Origin: JAAYRQ01 sp035647235
Lineage (GTDB): Bacteria > Bacillota > Syntrophomonadia > Syntrophomonadales > Syntrophomonadaceae
DNA length: 37,734 nucleotides
NCBI GenBank assembly: GCA_964514235.1
Contig: CAZEPV010000021.1
Span: 1-37,734, forward strand
Reading direction: 5' to 3'
A program made the translations under genes and the position numbers. A model generated the notes under the pieces. The model was not told where the DNA came from and did no database searches. It saw nothing but the letters and a program-made list of their open reading frames with translations. This document shows positions 24,822 to 33,180 of the stretch, piece by piece; positions within the stretch are counted from its first letter, which is position 1, and the number at the start of each line of letters is the position of its first letter.

Positions 24822-25349
24822 ATGCGAATTTTAAAAGCTCCTTTGGATGAAGAAGATATAAAGTATTTACAAGTAGGGGAAGAAGTTTTATTAGAGGGTA
24901 CACTTTATACTGCCAGGGATATGGCCCATAAAAGAATGTGTGCCACTATCGAAGCTGGTGGACACCTGCCTATAGATATAAGGGGGCAAATAATATATTA
25001 TACAGGACCATGTCCTGCACCAGCTAATAAAGTAATAGGTTCAGCTGGCCCTACGACTAGTAATCGCATGGACAGCTTTACCGAGGCTTTGCTTGCTCGA
25101 GGGCTTAAGTGTATGGTGGGTAAAGGAAGCCGAAATGCTCATATTATTGATGCCATAAAAGAGCACAAAGCCATTTATTTAGTTACAATTGGAGGGGCAG
25201 GGGCTTATTTAGCCCGCCAGATAACAAGATCCCAAGTAGTAGCCTATGAGGAATTTGGGCCCGAGGCCATAAGGCGTCTAGAAGTCAAGGCTTTTCCAGC
25301 TATTGTAGCTATAGATATAAAAGGTAACAATATATTTACGGAGGCATGA
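24822..25349 (+). CDS. fumB: Class I fumarate hydratase, beta subunit
   Basis: The 175-residue protein is the C-terminal swivelling domain of class I fumarase. It starts MRILKAPLDEEDIKYLQVGEEVLLEGTLYTARDMAHKR and contains YYTGPCPAP, SAGPTTSNRMD, KGSRN and the conserved TIGGAGAYLA. It completes the active site formed with the alpha subunit. GGAGGGG precedes ATG 24822. Its TGA lies inside the start region of rph, showing close coupling. Confidence 0.88.
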   Translation: MRILKAPLDEEDIKYLQVGEEVLLEGTLYTARDMAHKRMCATIEAGGHLPIDIRGQIIYYTGPCPAPANKVIGSAGPTTSNRMDSFTEALLARGLKCMVGKGSRNAHIIDAIKEHKAIYLVTIGGAGAYLARQITRSQVVAYEEFGPEAIRRLEVKAFPAIVAIDIKGNNIFTEA

Positions 25350-25351
25350 TT

Positions 25352-26071
25352 ATGTCAAGACCTAATGATAGAGCTAATGATGAAATGCGGCCTGTCTTAA
25401 TAAAACCTAACTTTATTAAACACCCAGATGGCTCGGTGCTAATTGAAGTTGGGGATACTAAGGTATTATGTTCCGCATTTATTGAGGAAAGGGTACCTTC
25501 ATTTCTTAAAGGTTCTGGTAGTGGTTGGGTAACCGCGGAATATTCCCTATTACCTGCTTCAACTGAGACTAGGACTACCCGTGAAGCCAGTAGGGGGAAA
25601 GTAAGTGGTCGGACTTCGGAAATCCAAAGGCTAATCGGGCGTTCCTTAAGGACTGTAGTAGACATGGAAGCCCTAGGGGAAAAAACTATTTGGATTGATT
25701 GCGATGTTATCCAAGCAGATGGTGGAACTAGGACTGCCTCTATAACTGGGGCATTTGTAGCTCTAAGCCTGGCCTTAAAAAAATTAAAGGATAATGGAAC
25801 CATTGATACCCTGCCCATAAGAGATTATGTGGCAGCGGTTAGTGTTGGCATTAGTAATGAAGTACCCGTTCTGGATTTAGAATATATCGAAGATGTTGAT
25901 GCTGAGGTGGATATGAATATAGTACAAACTTCTCAGGGTGAATATATCGAGATTCAAGGTACTGGTGAAAGTAGGCCCTTTTCGCGCCAAGAATTAGAGG
26001 AACTCTTAGCTTTAGCCCATAAAGGGATAAATGAATTGATTGCCCTACAAAAAAGTGTTTTGGAGGAATAA
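25352..26071 (+). CDS. rph: Ribonuclease PH
   Basis: This phosphorolytic 3'-to-5' exoribonuclease trims tRNA 3' ends. The protein (239 residues from ATG 25352) shows the hallmark RPND, VLIEVGDTKVLCSA, GWVTAEYSLLPAST, TREASRGKVSGRTSEIQRLIGRSLR (phosphate-binding) and DCDVIQADGGTRTASITGA. ATG 25352 is 7 nt after GGAGG; ATG 25346 in the same frame is too close to it. Its stop overlaps the rdgB ATG by 1 nt, the same arrangement of rph and its neighbour as in Bacillus. Confidence 0.95.
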   Translation: MSRPNDRANDEMRPVLIKPNFIKHPDGSVLIEVGDTKVLCSAFIEERVPSFLKGSGSGWVTAEYSLLPASTETRTTREASRGKVSGRTSEIQRLIGRSLRTVVDMEALGEKTIWIDCDVIQADGGTRTASITGAFVALSLALKKLKDNGTIDTLPIRDYVAAVSVGISNEVPVLDLEYIEDVDAEVDMNIVQTSQGEYIEIQGTGESRPFSRQELEELLALAHKGINELIALQKSVLEE

Positions 26072-26673
26072 TGCGGGAATTATTGATAGCCACCAAAAAT
26101 CCCGGAAAGCTTAAGGAATTACAGGAATTATTAAGGCCCCTTGGGATTGGGGTTTTAAGTTTAGCTGAGCTCCCCCCTATGCCAGATATTATTGAGGATG
26201 GGGATTCCTTTGCGGCCAATGCCGTTAAAAAGGCTCGGGAGACCAGCAGGCATACAGGTTATATCACTATGGCAGATGATTCTGGTTTGATTGTAGATGC
26301 TTTAAACGGCTTACCGGGGATTAATTCAGCGCGTTTTGCTGGAGATAATGCTAGCGATGCTGATAATAATGGCAAGTTATTAGAATTATTGGCTGGCGTC
26401 GAGCAGGGTAAAAGGACCGCTCGTTTCGTATGTGTTATTGCCATTGGTGATAAAAATGGAAAGGTTGTCACTGTAGAAGGAAGATGTGAAGGACGAATAG
26501 ATGTAGCCCCTAAGGGAAGTGCAGGGTTTGGTTATGATCCTTTGTTTATTCCCACTGGCCATCAGATAAGTTTCGCCCAATTATCTAGCCAAGAAAAACA
26601 TAAAATTAGTCATCGGGGGCAAGCCTTAAATCAGGCTATACCCTTAATCAAACAGTTTTTTGTGGAGGAATAG
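26071..26673 (+). CDS. rdgB: XTP/dITP diphosphatase (RdgB/HAM1 family)
   Basis: The 200-residue house-cleaning pyrophosphatase hydrolyses dITP, XTP and ITP to monophosphates. Signature motifs are ATKNPGKLKELQELL (6-20), MADDSGLIVDALNGLPGINSARFAG (DSGL catalytic base), AGFGYDPLF and LSSQEKHKISHRGQAL. The length is standard. It overlaps the rph stop by 1 nt and is followed 2 nt later by the phosphoesterase gene, forming the conserved rph-rdgB-ysnB module. Confidence 0.95.
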   Translation: MRELLIATKNPGKLKELQELLRPLGIGVLSLAELPPMPDIIEDGDSFAANAVKKARETSRHTGYITMADDSGLIVDALNGLPGINSARFAGDNASDADNNGKLLELLAGVEQGKRTARFVCVIAIGDKNGKVVTVEGRCEGRIDVAPKGSAGFGYDPLFIPTGHQISFAQLSSQEKHKISHRGQALNQAIPLIKQFFVEE

Positions 26674-26675
26674 CA

Positions 26676-27179
26676 TTGGAGAGCGATAAAGCTAAGCAAA
26701 CGGTAAAAATAGCAGTAGTCGGGGATACCCACGGAAGGATTGAGGCTATTACCAGGGAATTGAAGAAAATAGCCATTAACCATTTTATCTTTACTGGTGA
26801 CTTTTATAGTGATGCCAAAAGAATATCCCATCATGCGCAAACAAGTTTTGATGGAGTGCTAGGTAATTGTGACCCCTATGACCATAATTTACATGAAGAA
26901 TTATTCTTGGAAATAGCCGATAAAAAAATATATATAGTACATGGACACCAGTATAATGTTAAGCGTGATTTACATAGACTCTTTTATAGGGCCCAGGAGT
27001 TGGGGGCCCATATAGTTATTTATGGACACACTCACATGGCCAACTGCGAATATATTGAGGATATACTATTTATTAACCCAGGAAGTCCCTCAAGGCCTAG
27101 GGGTGGTAGTGAAGCGACTTATATTTTACTGGAAATAGGAGAAAATATATTAAAGCCAGAAATTATACTGATAGACTAA
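26676..27179 (+). CDS. YfcE/MJ0936-type metallophosphoesterase
   Basis: The 167-residue calcineurin-like phosphoesterase has all the metal-binding blocks in order: VVGDTHGR, FTGDFYSD, GNCDPYD, IVHGHQY and IYGHTHMA. Family members cleave phosphodiesters with Mn or Ni in vitro; the natural substrate is unclear. The start is TTG 26676 with GGAGG about 7 nt upstream. It is equivalent in position to Bacillus ysnB (rph-ysnA-ysnB). It is the last gene of the operon that starts at murI or gerM. Confidence 0.9.
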   Translation: MESDKAKQTVKIAVVGDTHGRIEAITRELKKIAINHFIFTGDFYSDAKRISHHAQTSFDGVLGNCDPYDHNLHEELFLEIADKKIYIVHGHQYNVKRDLHRLFYRAQELGAHIVIYGHTHMANCEYIEDILFINPGSPSRPRGGSEATYILLEIGENILKPEIILID

Positions 27180-27281
27180 TAATATATTGAAATATTGTAT
27201 TTAAGTCCGTATAATTTTGTTAATAGAATTTGCTTTGAGAAGATAAATATATTAGTAAATAGTATTTCTTTAGGAGATTTC

Positions 27282-27294
27282 CCGAAAATTTCGG
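27282..27294. repeat. 13-nt palindrome ahead of the glycine cleavage operon
   Basis: CCGAAA (27282-27287) and TTTCGG (27289-27294) flank a single A. The palindrome lies immediately before the terminator-like hairpin in the 272-nt gap preceding gcvT. It could be an operator or simply part of the terminator region. Confidence 0.3.
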
Positions 27295-27295
27295 C

Positions 27296-27326
27296 AGGGC
27301 GGAAAATATTTTGAATTTTCTCCCCT
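27296..27326 (+). terminator. Imperfect terminator-like hairpin before gcvT
   Basis: AGGGCGGAAAAT (27296-27307) pairs with ATTTTCTCCCCT (27315-27326) with mismatches, followed by GTTTTATTTTG. It probably ends the gerM/murI-rdgB transcript. I looked for a glycine riboswitch in this gap and did not recognise one. Confidence 0.5.
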
Positions 27327-27451
27327 GTTTTATTTTGTTTGTCTATATATAAATTCCTAAAAAGTTTCCATAAAAATCTGTATAACTGTATTAGGTTATG
27401 TTAATCTAAATAATGGTACATCCAATACAAGAGGTTTGAGGAGGACAAGGT

Positions 27452-28546
27452 ATGTCGTTAGAAAGGACCCCCCTATATGAAGCGCACCTAAAACACCAAG
27501 GCAAAATGATTGATTTTGGTGGTTGGGAATTACCCGTCCAGTATGAAGGTATCATAAAGGAACATCGCATGGTAAGGGAAAAAGCGGGGATATTTGATGT
27601 GTCTCATATGGGTGAATTAGAAATAACTGGGGCTAGGGCCACAGAATTCTTACAATATTTACTGACCAATAATGTTGAAAAAATGGAAGATAATCAAATC
27701 ATCTATACTTTTATGTGCTATCCAGATGGGGGCGTAGTAGATGATTTATTAGTATATAGATTTTCTGAAAACCATTACCTTTTGGTGGTTAATGCAGCCA
27801 ATATAGAAAAAGACCTAAAATGGATTGCAGAAAAAATTACCCCTGAAGTTCAATTAAAGAATGTCTCAAATGACTATGCCTTAATTGCTGTACAGGGCCC
27901 ATTAGCCCAAGAAATATTACAAAATATTTCTGATATCAATCTCACCACGATTAAAGCATTTTATTTTAATCCAACAGTAGAAATAAGTGGAATAGAATGC
28001 TTGCTTTCTCGTACAGGCTATACGGGTGAAGATGGTTTTGAAATTTACCTAAGCCCTAATAAAGCCCTATTTATTTGGGAGGAAATCATTAAGGCTGGGG
28101 GGGACCAGATAAAACCTGCAGGTCTGGGTGCCCGTGATACCCTGCGTTTCGAAGCGAAACTACCACTTTATGGTCAAGAAATAGATAGAAATATTACACC
28201 CTTAGAAGCCAATTTGGGTTATGCAGTTAAGTTGGACAAACCTGATTTTATCGGCAAGGAGGCTTTGCTTAAACAAAAGGAAAGTCGACCCGAACGTATT
28301 TTGGTAGAATTTGAAATGATTGGAAAGGGTATTGCTAGGAAAGAATACGAAATAGAAAAAGACGGGGAAAACATCGGTTGGGTTACTTCTGGGGCCCATT
28401 CACCTACCTTTAACAAAAGCCTAGGCTTAGCTTTAATTAAACAGGAACATAATAAACTAGGGGAAACAATTAATGTAATGATTCGTAATAAACCTGTAAA
28501 GGCTAAGATTATAGAAAATTCTTTTTATAATAGGAAAAAGAAATAA
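27452..28546 (+). CDS. gcvT: Glycine cleavage system T protein (aminomethyltransferase)
   Basis: The 364-residue tetrahydrofolate-dependent enzyme takes the aminomethyl group from lipoylated GcvH to make 5,10-methylene-THF and ammonia. It starts RTPLYEAHLKHQGKMIDFGGWELPVQY and keeps FDVSHMGELEI, the conserved SRTGYTGEDGFEIY and GARDTLRFEAKLPLYGQE (catalytic Asp region), with the C-terminal GCV_T_C barrel. The length is typical. The ATG has GAGGAGGACAAGGT upstream. It is the first gene of a gcvT-H-PA-PB-lpd operon. Confidence 0.97.
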   Translation: MSLERTPLYEAHLKHQGKMIDFGGWELPVQYEGIIKEHRMVREKAGIFDVSHMGELEITGARATEFLQYLLTNNVEKMEDNQIIYTFMCYPDGGVVDDLLVYRFSENHYLLVVNAANIEKDLKWIAEKITPEVQLKNVSNDYALIAVQGPLAQEILQNISDINLTTIKAFYFNPTVEISGIECLLSRTGYTGEDGFEIYLSPNKALFIWEEIIKAGGDQIKPAGLGARDTLRFEAKLPLYGQEIDRNITPLEANLGYAVKLDKPDFIGKEALLKQKESRPERILVEFEMIGKGIARKEYEIEKDGENIGWVTSGAHSPTFNKSLGLALIKQEHNKLGETINVMIRNKPVKAKIIENSFYNRKKK

Positions 28547-28564
28547 TTTGGAGGGATTGATTAA

Positions 28565-28951
28565 ATGAGGACACCTAAGGATTTAGTTTATACGGAGAGT
28601 CATGAGTGGCTCAGGGTTGATGGCGATAAGATCTATCTAGGCATTACCGATTTTGCCCAAGACCAATTAGGGGATATTGTATTTGTAGAGATTCCTGAAG
28701 TTGACAGCCTAGTTGAGCCTATGGATGCAATTGCGGTTGTTGAATCGGTTAAGGCAGTCTCTTCAATTTTTTCGCCTGTAACTGGTACTGTACTGGAAGC
28801 TAATGAGGAACTGGAAACTTCGCCAGAACTTCTGAATGAAGACCCCTATGAAAATTGGATTGCCATAATAAGCATTGAGGATGAATCAGAATTAGATGAT
28901 TTAATTACCGCAGAAGCTTATGATGCATATTGTGCCCAATTAGATGTTTAA
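28565..28951 (+). CDS. gcvH: Glycine cleavage system H protein
   Basis: The 128-residue lipoyl carrier protein has its lipoylation site at K63 in VVESVKAVSSIFSPVTG. The ESHEWLRV, GITDFAQDQLGDIVFVEIPE and PYENWI signatures are intact. It shuttles the methylamine intermediate between the P, T and L proteins. The lipoate ligase gene in this cluster probably modifies it. GGAGG precedes the ATG. Confidence 0.97.
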   Translation: MRTPKDLVYTESHEWLRVDGDKIYLGITDFAQDQLGDIVFVEIPEVDSLVEPMDAIAVVESVKAVSSIFSPVTGTVLEANEELETSPELLNEDPYENWIAIISIEDESELDDLITAEAYDAYCAQLDV

Positions 28952-28966
28952 ATAGGAGGAAAACTA

Positions 28967-30280
28967 ATGAGCTATACCCCTAACCCACCGGCTGTAGTTT
29001 ATGAAATGCTTGCCTCTATGGGTTATACAGATATTGCTGAACTTTTTCTTGATATTCCTAGCCAGCTAAAACTATCAGACAAGCTTAATTTGGCAGATGG
29101 TATGAGCGAAATGGAAGTTCGGCTACATCTCCAAAAACTAGCCTCTTTGAATACAAATATAGATGATTATCCTTGTTTTCTAGGTGCTGGAGCTTATGAC
29201 CACTATATTCCTGTAGCAATTGATCAACTATTATTACGCTCGGAGTTTTACACTAGCTATACTCCCTATCAAGCAGAAATAAGTCAAGGTATTTTACAAG
29301 CCATTTTCGAATACCAAACCATGATATGTAATTTAACAGGCATGGATGTAGCTAATGCCTCCCTTTATGATGGTGGTAGTGCTTTAGCTGAAGCTGGTAT
29401 CTTAGCAGCTAGTCATACCAAAAGGAAAAAAATATTAGTTCCCGACAACATACACCCCGAATATATAAGGGTTTTACAGACTTATGCAATGTCGGGAGTT
29501 ATGGAAATCGTTAGCATTCCGAATCAGGAAGGTGTAATAGATGGGGATAAGTTAAAGCAACTATTAGCTGCGGATGTAGCAGCTGTAGTAATTCAGCAAC
29601 CTAACTTTTGGGGTATATTAGAAAACATATCTGAACTTGAATTACTTATACACGAAAATAAAAGTTTACTTATAATGGTAGTGGACCCTATTAGTTTAGG
29701 GATCTTAGAAGCCCCTGGAAATTTTAATGCTGATATAGTAGTAGGGGATGGACAAGCACTTGGTAATTCCTTAAGTTTTGGGGGGCCATATTTGGGTTTT
29801 TTTGCTACTAGCCAAAAACTACTACGCAAGGTACCAGGAAGAATTGTGGGGCAGGCTCAGGATCAAGAAGGTAGGAGGGCTTTTGTCCTTACATTGCAAG
29901 CACGTGAACAACACATACGCCGCGAAAAAGCCTCTTCCAATATATGCTCCAATCAAGCGCTGAACGCTTTAGCAGCTACAATGTACCTTACATTAGTAGG
30001 GCCAAGAGGTCTAAAAGAAATTGCTTTAAGAAGCCACCAACTAGCAGTATATACTCAAAAGGAATTGGCTAAAAGGGGTTTTGCTTTAAAATATGACCAA
30101 GCTTTTTTCAAGGAGTTTGTAATTGAAATAGATGAGCCAGCCAGGATTAACCAAATCCTACTCGAAAATGGCATAATCGGAGGCTATGAGCTAGAAAAGG
30201 GCTTAATGTTAGCCCTAACCGAAAAACGCACCAAGGAAGAGATAGATAAATTAGTAGGGGTTATAGGGGGTGGCTATTAG
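28967..30280 (+). CDS. gcvPA: Glycine dehydrogenase (decarboxylating) subunit 1
   Basis: The 437-residue N-terminal half of the split P protein, typical of Firmicutes. It contains FLGAGAYDHYIPVAIDQLL, YTPYQAEISQGILQAIFEYQT, NASLYDGGSALAEA and GRIVGQAQDQEGRRAFVLTLQAREQHIRREKASSNICSNQ, and has no PLP lysine, as expected for subunit 1. It pairs with GcvPB to decarboxylate glycine onto the H protein. Its stop overlaps the GTG start of gcvPB by 1 nt. Confidence 0.96.
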   Translation: MSYTPNPPAVVYEMLASMGYTDIAELFLDIPSQLKLSDKLNLADGMSEMEVRLHLQKLASLNTNIDDYPCFLGAGAYDHYIPVAIDQLLLRSEFYTSYTPYQAEISQGILQAIFEYQTMICNLTGMDVANASLYDGGSALAEAGILAASHTKRKKILVPDNIHPEYIRVLQTYAMSGVMEIVSIPNQEGVIDGDKLKQLLAADVAAVVIQQPNFWGILENISELELLIHENKSLLIMVVDPISLGILEAPGNFNADIVVGDGQALGNSLSFGGPYLGFFATSQKLLRKVPGRIVGQAQDQEGRRAFVLTLQAREQHIRREKASSNICSNQALNALAATMYLTLVGPRGLKEIALRSHQLAVYTQKELAKRGFALKYDQAFFKEFVIEIDEPARINQILLENGIIGGYELEKGLMLALTEKRTKEEIDKLVGVIGGGY

Positions 30281-31719
30281 TGAGCAAGCTTATTTTTGAA
30301 AAGGATATACCGGGAAGTAATCACTTTTCCTTACCCACAGTAGACCTAGAATTGGAAATTAAAATACCCCAGAATTTGTTGCGCCAAGACCATGTGGAAT
30401 TGCCAGAGATCAGTGAGGTCGAAATGGTAAGACATTTTACAGCTTTGTCCCACCTAGCTTATGGGGTAGATGATGGTCTATATCCTTTAGGCTCATGTAC
30501 CATGAAATATAACCCCAAGATAAATGAATGGGCGGCCAGGCTACCTGGTTTTGCTGCACTACACCCCTATCAACCTACCGAAACTGTGCAAGGTGCTTTA
30601 AAGCTCATGTATGATTTGGATAAGATGTTAAGGGAGATTTGTGGGATGGATCAATTTTCCCTGCAACCTGCTGCAGGCGCACATGGTGAATTGACGGGGA
30701 TAATGATGATAAAGGCCTATCATAATAAAAAACAAGATTTTAAGCGGACGAAAATGATGGTACCTGATTCAGCCCATGGCACAAATCCTGCTACTGCTAA
30801 TGTAGTAGGTTATGATGTAGTAGAAATTAAATCTAATGAACTAGGTTTAGTAGACTTAGATGACCTAAAAGCTAAAATGAATGATGAAATTGCTGGTTTG
30901 ATGTTAACCAACCCCAATACTTTGGGCTTATTTGAGGAAGAGATTTTGGAAATAGCCCAAGTTGTTCATGATGGAGGGGGATTACTTTATTATGATGGTG
31001 CTAACTTAAATGCCATTATGGGGGTTTGTCGTCCTGGGGATATGGGCTTTGATGTAGTGCATCTCAATTTGCATAAAACTTTTTCCACCCCGCATGGTGG
31101 TGGAGGGCCTGGTTCAGGGCCAGTAGGGGTTAAAGGCCATTTAGCTGAATTTCTACCCCTACCCACAGTAGAATGTCTAGAGGGTAATTATAATTTTAAC
31201 TATGACCTGCCTAATTCTATTGGTAAGGTTAAGAATTTTTATGGTAATTTCGGTGTATTTCTCAAGGCCTATACATATATAAAATCCTTAGGCTCTGAGG
31301 GTATAAGGGAAGCCTGTGAAAAGGCGGTTCTTAATGCTAATTATTTACGCCATCATATGCGGGAAAATTACCATATACCTTTTGACCGAATTTGCAAACA
31401 TGAATTTGTGGCTACCGCCAAAAAACAAATGGATTCCCAGCAAGTTTCGGCCCTAGATATTGCCAAAAGGATGATTGATTATGGTTATCATCCACCTACA
31501 ATCTATTTTCCCTTAATAGTCAAAGAGGCTATGATGATTGAGCCTACAGAAACAGAAAGCAAAGCTAGGTTAGATGATTTTTTATCTATGCTAAACATTA
31601 TAGCTGAAGAAGCACGAACTACCCCAGAAGTGGTAAGAGAAGCACCACATACATCAACTAGAAGGATAGATGAAGTTACTGCAGCCAGGAGACCTATAGT
31701 TAAATGGGAGGGTGGATAA
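30280..31719 (+). CDS. gcvPB: Glycine dehydrogenase (decarboxylating) subunit 2
   Basis: The 479-residue PLP-binding half of the split P protein. The PLP lysine is K266 in HLNLHKTFSTPHGGGGPGSGP. Other conserved stretches are PLGSCTMKYNPK, QPAAGAHGE, DSAHGTNPA and MIEPTETES. It forms the active glycine decarboxylase with GcvPA. It starts at GTG 30280, overlapping the previous stop, and is directly followed by lpd. Confidence 0.97.
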   Translation: MSKLIFEKDIPGSNHFSLPTVDLELEIKIPQNLLRQDHVELPEISEVEMVRHFTALSHLAYGVDDGLYPLGSCTMKYNPKINEWAARLPGFAALHPYQPTETVQGALKLMYDLDKMLREICGMDQFSLQPAAGAHGELTGIMMIKAYHNKKQDFKRTKMMVPDSAHGTNPATANVVGYDVVEIKSNELGLVDLDDLKAKMNDEIAGLMLTNPNTLGLFEEEILEIAQVVHDGGGLLYYDGANLNAIMGVCRPGDMGFDVVHLNLHKTFSTPHGGGGPGSGPVGVKGHLAEFLPLPTVECLEGNYNFNYDLPNSIGKVKNFYGNFGVFLKAYTYIKSLGSEGIREACEKAVLNANYLRHHMRENYHIPFDRICKHEFVATAKKQMDSQQVSALDIAKRMIDYGYHPPTIYFPLIVKEAMMIEPTETESKARLDDFLSMLNIIAEEARTTPEVVREAPHTSTRRIDEVTAARRPIVKWEGG

Positions 31720-33102
31720 ATGATTGACCTCTTAGTGATTGGCGGCGGTCCAGGCGGCTATGTAGCTGCTATTAGAGCTAGTCAATTAGGACTTGAGGTA
31801 ATATTAGTTGAAAAGGACAATTTAGGTGGAACCTGCTTAAATCGGGGTTGTATTCCTACTAAGGCCTATTTTCAAAATGCTAAAGCACTGCGTACTATGC
31901 AGAATAGTCAAGAGTTCAGTATTAGTTTGGATAATTTGCGCTTTGATATGGCAGCAGCCAAAAGAAGAAAGGATAAAATTGTAGCTAATCTAGCTACGGG
32001 GGTAAAAAGACTTTTACATAGCAATAAAATAAAAGTTATTTCCGGTGAAGCTAGACTAGTAGATGCAAAAACTGTCCTAGTAAATGGGGAAGAAGTTCAG
32101 GCTAAAAATATAATTATAGCCTCAGGTTCTAAACCGACTCTTTTACCGATTAAAGGAATTGAGTCAGATAAGGTTTTGACCAGTGATGAAATTAATGATA
32201 TTACCACAGTACCTGAAAAATTAGTTATCATAGGTGCTGGTGTTATTGGACTGGAATATGCTAATATTTTCAATACTTTTGGTAGTAGGGTAACCCTTAT
32301 TGAAAGTATGCCCTTAGTTTTAAATTATTTAGATACAGAATTAAGTAAGCGTATGGCTATATTCCTAAAAAGGCAAGGGATTGATCTGCACACCTCTACT
32401 TTAGTTGAGGAAATTATAGCTGCAGGAGAAAATTTAATTGTAAAAGCAGCAGGTAAAAAAGGGGATATGGAAGTAAGTGCAGATATAGTATTAGTTGCGA
32501 GTGGGCGAAGTGCCCAAACTGATAATTTAGGTTTAGATAGACTAGGTATAAAGACTGAAAATGGTTTTATTCAAGTTAACGAGAATTATGAAACAAATCT
32601 TAAAAACATATATGCCATAGGTGATGTAATAGGTGATCCCATGCTAGCTCATGTGGCCTCAGAGGAAGGCATAGCAGTTGCCGAACGTATTGCGGGACAT
32701 AGTGGACCCAATATTAATTATAATGCTGTACCTAGTTGTATTTTTACTTTTCCCGAGATAGCTGTGGTGGGTATGGGTGAAGAAGAGGCCAAAGCCAAGG
32801 GAATTAATTACCAGGTAGGTAAGTATCCATTTTCGGCTAATGGTAAAGCCATGACTATGGGGGAAACAGATGGCATGGTTAAGGTCTTAGCTGATGAGAA
32901 TGGCTTTATAATCGGGGTCCATATAATAGGCCCCCATGCTAGTGATCTTATTTTAGAAGGTATAGTTCTGGTCAAAAACCGCTTGAATACTAAAGAAATC
33001 AAAGGAACTATTCATCCCCATCCTACCTTGGGAGAAGCTATTGCTGAAGCAATACTAGATATTGATAACCAGGCCATTCATTTAAACCCCAAGACAAAGT
33101 AG
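31720..33102 (+). CDS. lpdA: Dihydrolipoyl dehydrogenase (glycine cleavage L protein)
   Basis: The 460-residue flavoprotein disulfide oxidoreductase has FAD-binding GGGPGGYVAAIRASQLG (8-24), redox-active C39/C44 (GGTCLNRGCIPTK), NAD-binding GAGVIGLEYANIF, YAIGDVIGDPMLAHVASEEG, and the C-terminal catalytic HPHPTLGEA. It reoxidises dihydrolipoyl-GcvH using NAD+. No other lipoate-dependent dehydrogenase is in the window, so this copy is dedicated to glycine cleavage here. ATG 31720 directly abuts the gcvPB stop, with GGAGGGTGG upstream. Confidence 0.96.
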   Translation: MIDLLVIGGGPGGYVAAIRASQLGLEVILVEKDNLGGTCLNRGCIPTKAYFQNAKALRTMQNSQEFSISLDNLRFDMAAAKRRKDKIVANLATGVKRLLHSNKIKVISGEARLVDAKTVLVNGEEVQAKNIIIASGSKPTLLPIKGIESDKVLTSDEINDITTVPEKLVIIGAGVIGLEYANIFNTFGSRVTLIESMPLVLNYLDTELSKRMAIFLKRQGIDLHTSTLVEEIIAAGENLIVKAAGKKGDMEVSADIVLVASGRSAQTDNLGLDRLGIKTENGFIQVNENYETNLKNIYAIGDVIGDPMLAHVASEEGIAVAERIAGHSGPNINYNAVPSCIFTFPEIAVVGMGEEEAKAKGINYQVGKYPFSANGKAMTMGETDGMVKVLADENGFIIGVHIIGPHASDLILEGIVLVKNRLNTKEIKGTIHPHPTLGEAIAEAILDIDNQAIHLNPKTK

Positions 33103-33131
33103 TCTTTGATAAAACTTAGCAGATAGCTTAG

Positions 33132-33153
33132 GACCAGAATTTTTGGTCTTTTT
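33132..33153 (+). terminator. Weak terminator-like hairpin between lpdA and lplA
   Basis: GACCA (33132-33136) and TGGTC (33144-33148) form a short stem followed by five T. It may partially terminate the glycine cleavage transcript, leaving reduced read-through into lplA. Confidence 0.5.
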
Positions 33154-33180
33154 AAGAGATAAATTGAAGGGGAAGGGCCC

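Noticed and set aside
25336..25818. Minus-strand 160-residue frame antisense to rph
   Set aside because: RNase PH on the plus strand is unmistakable; the minus frame is a shadow without similarity or ribosome site.
27180..27451. Glycine riboswitch upstream of gcvT
   Set aside because: I saw no recognisable tandem aptamer signatures; only a palindrome and a terminator-like hairpin are visible. A covariance-model search would settle it.
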